7,201 bases of DNA from Yoonia sp. (GCA_028822885.1 JAPKCP010000171.1:1-7201); one strand, 5' to 3'. Counted from the stretch's first letter, positions 1 to 6,149 are shown. Made by a program: numbers and translations. The notes: generated by a model from the letters alone, not told the origin.

Positions 1-386
1 AAATCACGGGCTTTGAGGCATACACCTTGGCTGCCCCGCTTGGCGATGCGGGTCAGGGCGCTCACAACTTCAGCCTCGGTCATGATCTCTTGCATCACAA
101 ACCGGGGGCGGCACACAGCAACGCCGATGCGTGGCAAAGCGTGTTCAGCGGCATGTTTCACCTCACGGCTAAAACGCGCGGGTGCCTCAACCACAAAATC
201 GAAGAACATGCGCCTGCCGCGTGCTGCTAGCTGCGCCTCTTGTCCCTCAAGCTCTGACATGGCCGCAGCGATCCGCGCCTTGGTCTGTGGGCTAACATGG
301 GCGCGATTGTTGATCGCGCGGTCAACCGTGGCAGTACTAAGACCAGACTGTCTTGCGACTTCTTTGATGGGAAAGCGATGGGTCAT
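1..386 (-). CDS. LacI-family transcriptional regulator, N-terminal part (runs off left edge)
   Basis: I read 128 codons from an ATG at 386-384, with the reading frame open to base 1. The protein begins MTHRFPIKEVARQSGLS, and residues 5-28 form the LacI-type helix-turn-helix, including the ATVDRAINNR segment that corresponds to recognition helix and turn. Most LacI proteins have ATVSR here; the Asp variant is, as I recall, common in a LacI subgroup with sugar-binding-protein-like sensor domains. The usual hinge motif LGYxPN is absent and replaced by a Glu/Gln/Ala/Arg-rich stretch at about 44-58. From about residue 60 the start of the periplasmic-binding-protein-like effector domain is visible. 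The gene is divergent from the oxygenase at 468, so it probably controls that gene and itself. The effector cannot be told; a sugar or related small molecule is the family norm. There is no clear Shine-Dalgarno upstream, and an in-frame GTG further up is possible but less family-like. Confidence 0.88.
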   Translation of the reverse strand, partial: MTHRFPIKEVARQSGLSTATVDRAINNRAHVSPQTKARIAAAMSELEGQEAQLAARGRRMFFDFVVEAPARFSREVKHAAEHALPRIGVAVCRPRFVMQEIMTEAEVVSALTRIAKRGSQGVCLKARD

Positions 387-387
387 T

Positions 388-409
388 TGATGTGTTTTTG
401 ATGTATTTT
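388..409. repeat. Two tandem 11-bp repeats in the lacI-type/phyH intergenic region
   Basis: TGATGTGTTTT (388-398) is followed directly by TGATGTATTTT (399-409), with one mismatch in 11 bases. The pair lies immediately upstream of the regulator start and abuts the inverted repeat at 408-423. It may be part of a regulator-binding region or chance low-complexity sequence. Confidence 0.5.
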
Positions 410-423
410 GAACCACCGTTCAA
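408..423. promoter_or_regulatory. Candidate LacI-family operator (inverted repeat)
   Basis: TTGAAC at 408-413 and GTTCAA at 418-423 are perfect inverted repeats separated by CACC. The 16-bp even-length palindrome lies between the divergent regulator and oxygenase genes, 45 bases before the oxygenase start. LacI-family regulators bind palindromes of this size, and commonly repress the divergent neighbour. The centre is not the CG step typical of many LacI operators, which lowers confidence. I found no convincing -35/-10 pair around it. Confidence 0.45.
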
Positions 424-453
424 GCCATCATTCTGGCAATCTTGGAACAGAAT

Positions 454-460
454 AGGGGAG
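454..460 (+). promoter_or_regulatory. Shine-Dalgarno of the phyH-like gene
   Basis: AGGGGAG ends 7 bases before the ATG at 468, which is normal spacing. It supports 468 as the translation start. Confidence 0.6.
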
Positions 461-467
461 AGCAGTT

Positions 468-1649
468 ATGAATGACCAAATCGACGCCAATGTAGGGTAT
501 TATGATCCAGACGCCTGTGACCTCAGCGCGTTTAAAACACTGATTGACCGTGTCACTGACCCGTCTTCAGTCCCCAATGCCGAAGACATCCAGAAGAACG
601 TGCCGGTATACGATATGGCCCACCTTCGCCCCGCGCTTGAAGACAAAGCAACACGGCGTAAAATTATGACCGAATGGGCGCAGGTGCTTCAAACTGGGGC
701 GGGCGCGTTGGTCCTGCAGGGGGCCTACGCCGACACGACCGTGTTGGACGAGGCCACGCAAGTCTATGACACCATTATTGCGGCAGAAAAGCTGGCAAAT
801 GGAGGTGGTGGTGACCACTTTGCTGCGTCAGGTGCGAATGATCGCATTTGGAATTCACTGCAAAAACTGTGTGAAGCAGCGCCTGAGATCTACCTGCGGT
901 ATTTCGCCAATACAGCGATCGCTGCGGTGTCTGAGGCTTGGTTAGGGCCTAACTACCAGATGACTGCCCAGATCAATTTGGTGCATCCGGGCGGTGCCGC
1001 ACAACAGGCACACCGCGACTATCACTTGGGCTTTCAAACGGCTGCAATCAGTGCAGATTACCCTGCGCATGTTCATGATCTCACACCAGCGTTGACATTG
1101 CAGGGGGCCATTGCCCATTGTGATATGCCTATCGAAAGTGGGCCGACAAAGCTTTTACCATTCTCGCAATGCTACCGTGCAGGCTATGCGGCGTGGCGGC
1201 GTGATGATTTTCGTGAACTGTTCGAAGAACGTCATATTCAAATGCCGTTGGCCAAAGGGGATGCCGTTTTCTTTAATCCAGCGCTGTTTCATGCCGCTGG
1301 TGCCAATACGACTGCGGATATTCACCGGATGGCGAACCTGTTGCAGGTGTCATCAGCCTTTGGACGGGCGATGGAGACGATTGATCGTCGTAAAATGAGC
1401 AAGTTGCTATATCCATATGCGGTTTCAGCGCGCGCGACTGGCACACTCAGCTTGTCTGAGATGAAGGCGTCGATTGCTGCGACTGCCGAAGGGTATTCGT
1501 TCCCGACAAACTTGGATCTTGATCCGCCAAAGGGTGGCATGGCACCTGAGACGCAGCAGTCCTACTTTGTACGCGCGCTCGATGAGGGCACTAGTTATGA
1601 AGATTTTGCAGACCATCTTGATGTTATGCTGGCAAACCAACACGCGTAG
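468..1649 (+). CDS. Phytanoyl-CoA dioxygenase (PhyH) family Fe(II)/2-oxoglutarate oxygenase
   Basis: This 393-residue cytosolic protein has the double-stranded beta-helix oxygenase signature. The HxD iron ligands are H182 and D184 (in QQAHRDYHLGF), the distal iron ligand is H275 (in FFNPALFHAAG), and R287 is placed to bind the 2-oxoglutarate carboxylate. The segment ESGPTKLLPFS (233-243) is the conserved G-[PA]-[LT]-x-x-x-PGSH-like strand of PhyH proteins, here ending in PFS. At 393 residues it is longer than many bacterial PhyH proteins, with about 100 residues before the core and a C-terminal tail of about 90. Members hydroxylate many small molecules; phytanoyl-CoA is unlikely as substrate here. 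The divergent LacI-type regulator suggests a substrate-induced catabolic role, but the substrate is unknown. The start is fixed by a good ribosome-binding site. Confidence 0.88.
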   Translation: MNDQIDANVGYYDPDACDLSAFKTLIDRVTDPSSVPNAEDIQKNVPVYDMAHLRPALEDKATRRKIMTEWAQVLQTGAGALVLQGAYADTTVLDEATQVYDTIIAAEKLANGGGGDHFAASGANDRIWNSLQKLCEAAPEIYLRYFANTAIAAVSEAWLGPNYQMTAQINLVHPGGAAQQAHRDYHLGFQTAAISADYPAHVHDLTPALTLQGAIAHCDMPIESGPTKLLPFSQCYRAGYAAWRRDDFRELFEERHIQMPLAKGDAVFFNPALFHAAGANTTADIHRMANLLQVSSAFGRAMETIDRRKMSKLLYPYAVSARATGTLSLSEMKASIAATAEGYSFPTNLDLDPPKGGMAPETQQSYFVRALDEGTSYEDFADHLDVMLANQHA

Positions 1650-1701
1650 GGATGTTTGCAAGGCAAAGCGGCTGCGGACTGCTTTGCCTCTGCGCGTAGG
1701 G
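1643..1701. repeat. 9-bp direct repeat bracketing a hairpin
   Basis: CGCGTAGGG occurs at 1643-1651, covering the TAG stop of the oxygenase gene, and again exactly 50 bases on at 1693-1701. The hairpin at 1661-1689 lies between the copies. The arrangement resembles a small inserted element with a target duplication, but 9 bases could also recur by chance. Confidence 0.45.
1661..1689 (+). terminator. Hairpin after the phyH-like gene, probable transcription end
   Basis: AGGCAAAGC (1661-1669) and GCTTTGCCT (1681-1689) pair perfectly over 9 bp around an 11-base loop. It begins 12 bases after the oxygenase stop codon, between convergent genes, which suits a terminator or a 3'-end-protecting stem. 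No U-tract follows on either strand, so it is not a textbook intrinsic terminator. Confidence 0.5.
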
Positions 1702-1782
1702 TCATGCCAGAAAAACGTCCAGATCATGTGCGAGCATATCGACTTAAGAATGCTTTTTCAGATCAGTTCCGCCCAATTCATC

Positions 1783-1801
1783 AAAAAAACATCGGATGCT
1801 T
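1783..1801 (-). terminator. Weak candidate terminator of lysC
   Basis: On the minus strand, AAGCAT and ATGTTT can form a 6-bp stem (one G-U pair, one G-C pair) with a CCG loop at 1801-1787, running into seven T at 1789-1783. It starts 36 bases after the lysC stop. The U-tract is good, but the stem is poor. Confidence 0.22.
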
Positions 1802-1837
1802 AGGTTGGTAAGTGTCCCAAGTGCCACGAACATTAGG

Positions 1838-3070
1838 CTATTTCTCAAGCTCGAAGGCGTCGTGAAGCGCCTGCACCGCAAGCTCCATGTATTTGCGGTC
1901 GATCAGGACTGAGATTTTGATCTCAGACGTCGTGATGACCTTGATGTTGATACCTTCGGCTTGCAATGCACTGAACATTTTGGCGGCAACACCTGCATGG
2001 GATCGCATACCGATACCCACAACGGACACCTTGGCGACGCCGTTATCAGTCACCAGATCATGGTAGTTGATGTCACCTGACGCCATCGCGTCGGCCATTG
2101 ATTTCTCTGCTCGGATCACCTGATCTGTCGGGCAGGAGAACGTCATGTCGGTGCGTCCTTCCTCGGATATGTTCTGAACGATCATATCGACGTTCACACC
2201 GGATTCGGCCAACGGTCCAAAGATGGCGGCCGCAATTCCGGGACGGTCGGCCACTGAGATCAGCGTCATTTTGGCTTCGTCACGGCTGTAGGCGACACCG
2301 GCAACTGCGTTCTGTTCCATGATTTCCTCCTCATCGCAGACAAGCGTACCAGCATCGTCCGATGGTTCTTCAAATGATGACAGCACCCGGAGGCGCACTT
2401 TAAACCGCATGGCCAGTTCAACCGACCGTGTTTGCAAAACTTTAGCACCAAGGGATGCGAGTTCCAGCATTTCCTCATAGGCGATCTTGTCAAGTTTGCG
2501 GGCTTTGTCTGTAATGCGCGGGTCGGTGGTATAAACCCCGTCCACGTCTGTGTAGATGTCGCAGCGTTCTGCCCCAAAGGCCGCGGCAAAGGCCACGGCG
2601 GTGGTATCAGACCCACCCCGACCCAGCGTCGTGATCCGGCCTTCTGGGCTAATCCCTTGGAAGCCGGCAACGACGGCGACGCGCATACCTTCGCCAAACT
2701 TTGCGTTGATGTTGTCTGTCGGAATTTCTTCAATGCGGGCCGAAGCATGCGCCGCGTTGGTCATCAGCGGGACTTGCCAGCCCTGCCAACTGCGTGCTGG
2801 AATATTCATTTCTTGCAAGCGCATGGCCATCAGGCCTGCGGTCACGTTTTCGCCAGACGACACAATCGCATCGTATTCGCGCGCATCATAAAGTGGGGAC
2901 GTGTCATTAACCCAGCCAACCAATTCATTGGTCTTGCCAGACATCGCCGAGACGATGACGATGACGTCATATCCTTTGGCCACTTCAACGGCCACACGTT
3001 TAGACGCTCGCGCAATCCGGTCAAGGTTTGCGACGGACGTTCCACCGAATTTCATTACCAGCGTTGGCAT
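1838..3070 (-). CDS. lysC: Aspartate kinase LysC (aspartokinase)
   Basis: This enzyme phosphorylates L-aspartate with ATP to 4-phospho-L-aspartate, the first step to lysine, threonine, methionine and diaminopimelate. The 410-residue protein has the usual monofunctional length. The amino-acid-kinase domain covers about 1-230, starting with the KFGGTS nucleotide/aspartate motif at 7-12; GRGGSDTTA is the second substrate-binding loop and DIYTDVDGVYTTDPR the ATP-binding segment. Two ACT domains follow, about 268-335 (ISVADRPGIAAAIF) and 345-410 (KVSVVGIGMRSHAGVA). ACT domains normally give feedback inhibition by lysine and/or threonine. It ends in FELEK, typical of alphaproteobacterial LysC. The start has AAAGGAA at 3082-3076. 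It lies 160 bases downstream of the DUF1178 gene on the same strand, so it may have its own promoter, though none is clear. An internal start is described separately. Confidence 0.97.
   Translation of the reverse strand: MPTLVMKFGGTSVANLDRIARASKRVAVEVAKGYDVIVIVSAMSGKTNELVGWVNDTSPLYDAREYDAIVSSGENVTAGLMAMRLQEMNIPARSWQGWQVPLMTNAAHASARIEEIPTDNINAKFGEGMRVAVVAGFQGISPEGRITTLGRGGSDTTAVAFAAAFGAERCDIYTDVDGVYTTDPRITDKARKLDKIAYEEMLELASLGAKVLQTRSVELAMRFKVRLRVLSSFEEPSDDAGTLVCDEEEIMEQNAVAGVAYSRDEAKMTLISVADRPGIAAAIFGPLAESGVNVDMIVQNISEEGRTDMTFSCPTDQVIRAEKSMADAMASGDINYHDLVTDNGVAKVSVVGIGMRSHAGVAAKMFSALQAEGINIKVITTSEIKISVLIDRKYMELAVQALHDAFELEK
2318..2332 (-). promoter_or_regulatory. Internal Shine-Dalgarno and ATG within lysC (possible beta-subunit start)
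   Basis: On the minus strand GAGGAGGAA (2332-2324) stands just upstream of the in-frame ATG at 2320-2318, with five bases between AGGAGG and the ATG. This ATG is codon 251, just before the first ACT domain. Translation from it would give a 160-residue regulatory-domain protein ending at the lysC stop. In B. subtilis aspartokinase II and C. glutamicum LysC, a separate beta subunit starts in-frame at the equivalent place. The Glu codons GAG GAG GAA also encode the conserved EEE, so the site may be incidental. Confidence 0.4.
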
Positions 3071-3075
3071 CGCTT

Positions 3076-3082
3076 TTCCTTT
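3076..3082 (-). promoter_or_regulatory. Shine-Dalgarno of lysC
   Basis: AAAGGAA on the minus strand lies 5 bases before the ATG at 3070, supporting MPTLVMKFGG as the true N-terminus. Confidence 0.55.
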
Positions 3083-3230
3083 GCCACATCAGGACTGTAT
3101 GGGAAGATCGCGCTCCGTTTAGACTGCTGGCGCGTGAGGGGCAATGGTGCCACGATTGTTCTCGAAAAATCCGACATCTTTTCCTAAGAATTCGCAGCCT
3201 TTCGGGACCATATTTTCTAGCTGGAAGAAA

Positions 3231-3641
3231 TCAGTTCGTCTTTTTGGTTGGCATAAACGGGAGGGGCATGATCGGCACACCGTCTGCAATCAATTTCTGG
3301 GTGTCCGCCGCACTTGCTTGCCCGTAAATCGCGCGTTCGGGTTTGTCGCCGTCGTGCATCGCCCGCGCTTCTGACGAGAAGTTGGTTCCAACATCCGTCG
3401 CATTCGTTTCGACGTGTTGCTTGAGTTTTGCCAAAGCGGTTTCTGTATCGCGCAGGCGCGGCGCTGAAATCGCATCTGATGTAGACACTTTGGGGGCCAT
3501 CAAGGCCTTGCGCACGTCCGCGTCCCCACAAGTTGTGCAATTCACCATCTTCGTTTCAAGAAGCCGGTCGCAATCGCTGCCAGATCGAAACCAGCTTTCG
3601 AACGTGTGGTCTTGGGCGCAAGTGAGATCGAAGCGGATCAT
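3231..3641 (-). CDS. DUF1178 family protein
   Basis: This 136-residue soluble protein starts MIRFDLTCAQDHTFESWF, the characteristic opening of the DUF1178 family, which is widespread in alpha- and betaproteobacteria and of unknown function. Cysteines at 8, 24, 35 and 38 are visible. C35-x-x-C38 (CTTC) with C8 resembles a small zinc-ribbon-like metal site, which is my inference. The KALMAPKVST stretch after it is also typical of the family. The middle (about 65-100) is charged and probably helical, and the C-terminus has the PIMPLPF segment. There is an AGGAAG at 3660-3655, rather far (13 bases) from the ATG at 3641. The gene lies 65 bases downstream of the Nudix gene and 160 upstream of lysC on the same strand. 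Co-transcription with the Nudix gene is likely. Confidence 0.88.
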   Translation of the reverse strand: MIRFDLTCAQDHTFESWFRSGSDCDRLLETKMVNCTTCGDADVRKALMAPKVSTSDAISAPRLRDTETALAKLKQHVETNATDVGTNFSSEARAMHDGDKPERAIYGQASAADTQKLIADGVPIMPLPFMPTKKTN

Positions 3642-3706
3642 CGACGGAAACTTTCTTCCTAAGGTCTAAATCTGAAAATAGTGATCGGGGTCAGGATCGC
3701 AAGGCC

Positions 3707-4183
3707 TTAGCGCGTTATCAATGCGGGTGTGAAGCTGGCAATGATCCGCTTCAGCTCTGGTTCGTTTATTTTGTCAGCAGCCTTTGCCGGGCTTACCCAT
3801 CGTCGCCGTCGCTCATGCGCTTCTGGCCAGTCGCTGTGCACGTTTGTTATTTTCATTGGATAGACCAAAGTGATCACGGGAAACGACTGCTTTTTGCGGT
3901 ATTTTTGATAGGTATAAACACCAAGGCAGGTGTCATAGGCCTTTCCAGTAAGCCCTGCCTCTTCCCAAGCTTCGGTCGCAGCTGCTTGTGCTGGCGTTTG
4001 TTTATGCATGGGCCAGCCCTTGGGTAGTATCCATCTCTCGGTTCGCCTGCTGGTGATAATACATATTTCAACATTATCGTTGCGCACACGAAAGCAAAGC
4101 GCTGCAAACTGTGTTCGCACCTCCATTTTACCCCAGCGGCGCAGCTTGAGTGGAAGTTGTTTGGGTTTAATCGCTTTTTGCAT
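3707..4183 (-). CDS. Nudix hydrolase with a degenerate Nudix box
   Basis: This protein has 158 residues from the ATG at 4183. The fold is recognisable by VRTQFAALCFR (22-32), WILPKGWPMH (51-60) and the Nudix box beginning at G56. Against GX5EX7REUXEEXGU, the catalytic EE pair (E74, E75), E71 and G77 are present. The Glu at box position 7 is Gln62, and the Arg at position 15 is Thr70. The WILPKGW-type element before the box resembles diphosphoinositol-polyphosphate or dinucleoside-polyphosphate hydrolase-like Nudix enzymes of alphaproteobacteria, so a nucleotide or polyphosphate-ester diphosphatase is plausible, but the substrate is not known. The frame stays open to 4315, but that extension would run through the divergent deacetylase gene and is basic, low-complexity and unlike the family. 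No Shine-Dalgarno precedes 4183. It is probably the first gene of the Nudix-DUF1178 unit. Confidence 0.85.
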   Translation of the reverse strand: MQKAIKPKQLPLKLRRWGKMEVRTQFAALCFRVRNDNVEICIITSRRTERWILPKGWPMHKQTPAQAAATEAWEEAGLTGKAYDTCLGVYTYQKYRKKQSFPVITLVYPMKITNVHSDWPEAHERRRRWVSPAKAADKINEPELKRIIASFTPALITR

Positions 4184-4216
4184 GGTACTGGGCGTATCGC
4201 GGGTTAAGTGTCTGTT

Positions 4217-5374
4217 ATGTCGATTACGTCCCATGCCCCGTTGCCGCATGCAAGCCCTGTCCCTGTGATGATTGGTCACGAGATTTACCGTGGCTCTAGC
4301 TATGGTATTCATCACCCGTTGCGTGTGCCTCGGGTGTCGACGGTGATGGATTTGTCGCGTGCGATGGGCTGGTTATCACGCGACCAGTTTGTACAAAGTC
4401 CTCGGGCAAAGCCTGCAGCCTTGCTTGGGTTTCACACAGGATCATATGTCGCAGCGCTTCAGGCCGCTGAGGCACAACAATCTGTGTCAGATGAAGTGAA
4501 AACGCAACACGGCTTGGGCACGCCGTCTAACCCAGTTTTTGCTGAAATGTACCGTCGACCTGCAACATCTGCTGGCGCATCGCTTTTGGCGGGCGAGATG
4601 TTGGTAAGGGGTGGCGTCATCTATGCGCCGGCAGGGGGCACGCATCACGGCATGCCGGATCGCGCAAACGGGTTTTGCTACCTCAACGATCCAGTTTTAG
4701 CCATACAATCACTTCGCCGGAATGGGGCACAACGTGTGGCATATGTTGATATCGACGCGCACCACCCTGACGGCGTGGAATATGCCTTTGCTGATGATCC
4801 TGATACCTTGCTAATTTCAACGCATGAAGAAAACCGGTGGCCACGTACGGGGGCTTTGTCGGATCAAGGGGCAGGCCAAGTGTGGAACGTGCCACTTCCC
4901 GCAGGTGTTGCAGATGATACAGCGGCCCTTGTGCGCGATGAGGTCATTTTGCCAGCAGTTCAAGCCTTTCGCCCAGATGCGATCGTCTTACAATGTGGCG
5001 CGGACGCCGTGTTAGAGGACCCACAATCGCGCATGGCTTGGTCGAACCAAGCTCATTGGGCAATAGTTTCTGCCCTCAAATCGATGTCACCACGATACTT
5101 AGTTCTTGGGGGTGGTGGCTATAACCCATGGTCTGTTGGTCGTTGCTGGACAGGGGTATGGGCAACGTTGAATGACTACGAAGTGCCGGACATTTTGCCG
5201 CCTGCCGCCCAAGATGTCCTGCGCGCTTTGACGTGGGATGGGCAGCGCCGGGTCAAGGTTCCACCTGCCGATTGGCTGCAGACATTGGCCGACACGTCCC
5301 GCCCGGGGGTAATCCCTGATGCCGTTCGTGCCCGTGTCGCCACTTTGAAATCGCGAATGCTGCGTTGGATCTAG
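4217..5374 (+). CDS. Histone deacetylase / AcuC-like zinc deacetylase family protein
   Basis: The arginase/deacetylase fold is clear, with all catalytic elements. Numbered from the GTG at 4208, they are the paired His H146-H147 (GGTHHGM), zinc ligands D183 and H185 in DIDAHHPDGV and D266 in CGAD, and the transition-state Tyr Y305 in GGGGYNPW. Bacterial members remove acetyl or acyl groups from acetyl-lysine proteins (AcuC on acetyl-CoA synthetase) or from polyamines; the substrate here is unknown. The protein is cytosolic. Two local sequences differ from the commonest forms: HHPDGV instead of HHGDGV, and HHGM instead of HHAM/HHA. I chose the ATG at 4217 (385 residues). A GTG at 4208 and an ATG at 4268 (MIGHEIYRGSSYG, where family similarity begins) are alternatives, and none has a Shine-Dalgarno. 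It is divergent from the Nudix gene and ends 37 bases before modA. Confidence 0.88.
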   Translation: MSITSHAPLPHASPVPVMIGHEIYRGSSYGIHHPLRVPRVSTVMDLSRAMGWLSRDQFVQSPRAKPAALLGFHTGSYVAALQAAEAQQSVSDEVKTQHGLGTPSNPVFAEMYRRPATSAGASLLAGEMLVRGGVIYAPAGGTHHGMPDRANGFCYLNDPVLAIQSLRRNGAQRVAYVDIDAHHPDGVEYAFADDPDTLLISTHEENRWPRTGALSDQGAGQVWNVPLPAGVADDTAALVRDEVILPAVQAFRPDAIVLQCGADAVLEDPQSRMAWSNQAHWAIVSALKSMSPRYLVLGGGGYNPWSVGRCWTGVWATLNDYEVPDILPPAAQDVLRALTWDGQRRVKVPPADWLQTLADTSRPGVIPDAVRARVATLKSRMLRWI

Positions 5375-5411
5375 GCTTGTCAGTTCCCAACATGGTCTCG
5401 ATAAGGTTTCT

Positions 5412-6146
5412 ATGCGCTTAATATTGATCTGCCTTTTGTGTTGCGTCATCCCGTTAAAGGCCTTGGCCGAAGACTTGGTGGTGTTTGCTGCTGCAAGCCT
5501 TAAGGGCCCGTTAGATGAAATCGCAGCCAGTTTTGGCAACGTCGTGGTATCTTACGCAGGCAGTGGGACATTGGCGCGACAGGTGTCTCAAGGGGCGCCC
5601 GCCGATGTGGTTTTGCTGGCCAATGAAGCGTGGATGGAAGTGTTAGTCGCAGAAGGCGATGTTGGCCCGCCCGTTGATTTTGTCGGCAACCGGCTTGTTC
5701 TGATTGGGCAGCCGGGAATGGCTGAGGTACCGCTCACTGCCGAAGGTCTCATCGCGGCGCTTGATGGTGGCCGATTGGCGATGGGTTTCACAAATAGCGT
5801 GCCTGCTGGTATTTATGGTCGGGCTGCTTTGACGTCGCTTGGTCTTTGGGAAATCGTCGTACCCTTTGTCGTTGAGGTGGATAACGTGCGAGCGGCCCTG
5901 ATGTTGGTTGCGCGGGGTGAAGTGCCGCTTGGCATTGTGTACCAAAGCGACGCGCTTGTTGTGCCCAATCTCCCAATCGTGGCAAGGTTTCCAACCGAAA
6001 GCCACCCGCAAATCTCATATTTTGCTGCTGTAACTGCCCAGTCAGACCATCCTGACGCAGCGGCGTTTGTTGATCATTTACGCGGAGTAACAGCACGCAC
6101 GGTGTTTGATAATGCTGGGTTCTGCACTGATCGACGGTGGTGTTGA
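5412..6146 (+). CDS. modA: Molybdate ABC transporter periplasmic binding protein ModA
   Basis: This 244-residue protein captures molybdate (and usually tungstate) in the periplasm and delivers it to ModB. Residues 1-19 form a Sec signal peptide (hydrophobic core, then ALA before Glu20). The mature protein opens with LVVFAAASLKGPLDEIA, the ModA hallmark, with oxyanion-binding S29. The second hallmark, YAGSGTLARQV, contains S51. VPAGIYGR (130-137) and VDNVRAAL (156-163), with Y177 in GIVYQSDA, complete the expected pocket when compared with E. coli ModA. Cysteines at 238 and 244 near the end of the protein are unusual. AAGG at 5403-5406 serves as ribosome-binding site. modB begins 3 bases after the stop. 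No ModE-type palindrome is visible in the 37 bases upstream, so the promoter may lie before the deacetylase gene or within it. Confidence 0.95.
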   Translation: MRLILICLLCCVIPLKALAEDLVVFAAASLKGPLDEIAASFGNVVVSYAGSGTLARQVSQGAPADVVLLANEAWMEVLVAEGDVGPPVDFVGNRLVLIGQPGMAEVPLTAEGLIAALDGGRLAMGFTNSVPAGIYGRAALTSLGLWEIVVPFVVEVDNVRAALMLVARGEVPLGIVYQSDALVVPNLPIVARFPTESHPQISYFAAVTAQSDHPDAAAFVDHLRGVTARTVFDNAGFCTDRRWC

Positions 6147-6149
6147 ACG

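Noticed and set aside
13..390. A 125-codon open frame on the plus strand at the left edge
   Set aside because: The minus strand here encodes a clear LacI helix-turn-helix protein; the plus-strand frame is low-complexity Ala/Arg/Ser/Thr with no family resemblance.
2432..3187. A 251-codon open frame on the plus strand opposite lysC
   Set aside because: It lies antisense to an unmistakable aspartokinase gene, has no recognisable domain, and is rich in residues expected from a complementary-strand shadow.
3071..3230. A lysine riboswitch or leader-peptide attenuator upstream of lysC
   Set aside because: The 160 bases show no L-box-like helices, no terminator stem with U-tract and no short Lys-rich reading frame. 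A TTGCCC/TAAACG pair on the minus strand was too weak to call a promoter.
4178..4209. A sigma-70-like promoter for the deacetylase gene (TTGCAT, TTAAGT)
   Set aside because: The spacer would be 20 bases and the -10 match is poor; not supportable.
4184..4315. A 44-codon N-terminal extension of the Nudix protein
   Set aside because: It would overlap the start of the divergent deacetylase gene and is a basic, low-complexity stretch unlike Nudix N-termini.
5375..5411. A ModE box or molybdenum-cofactor riboswitch before modA
   Set aside because: The gap is only 37 bases, with no palindrome or stable stem.
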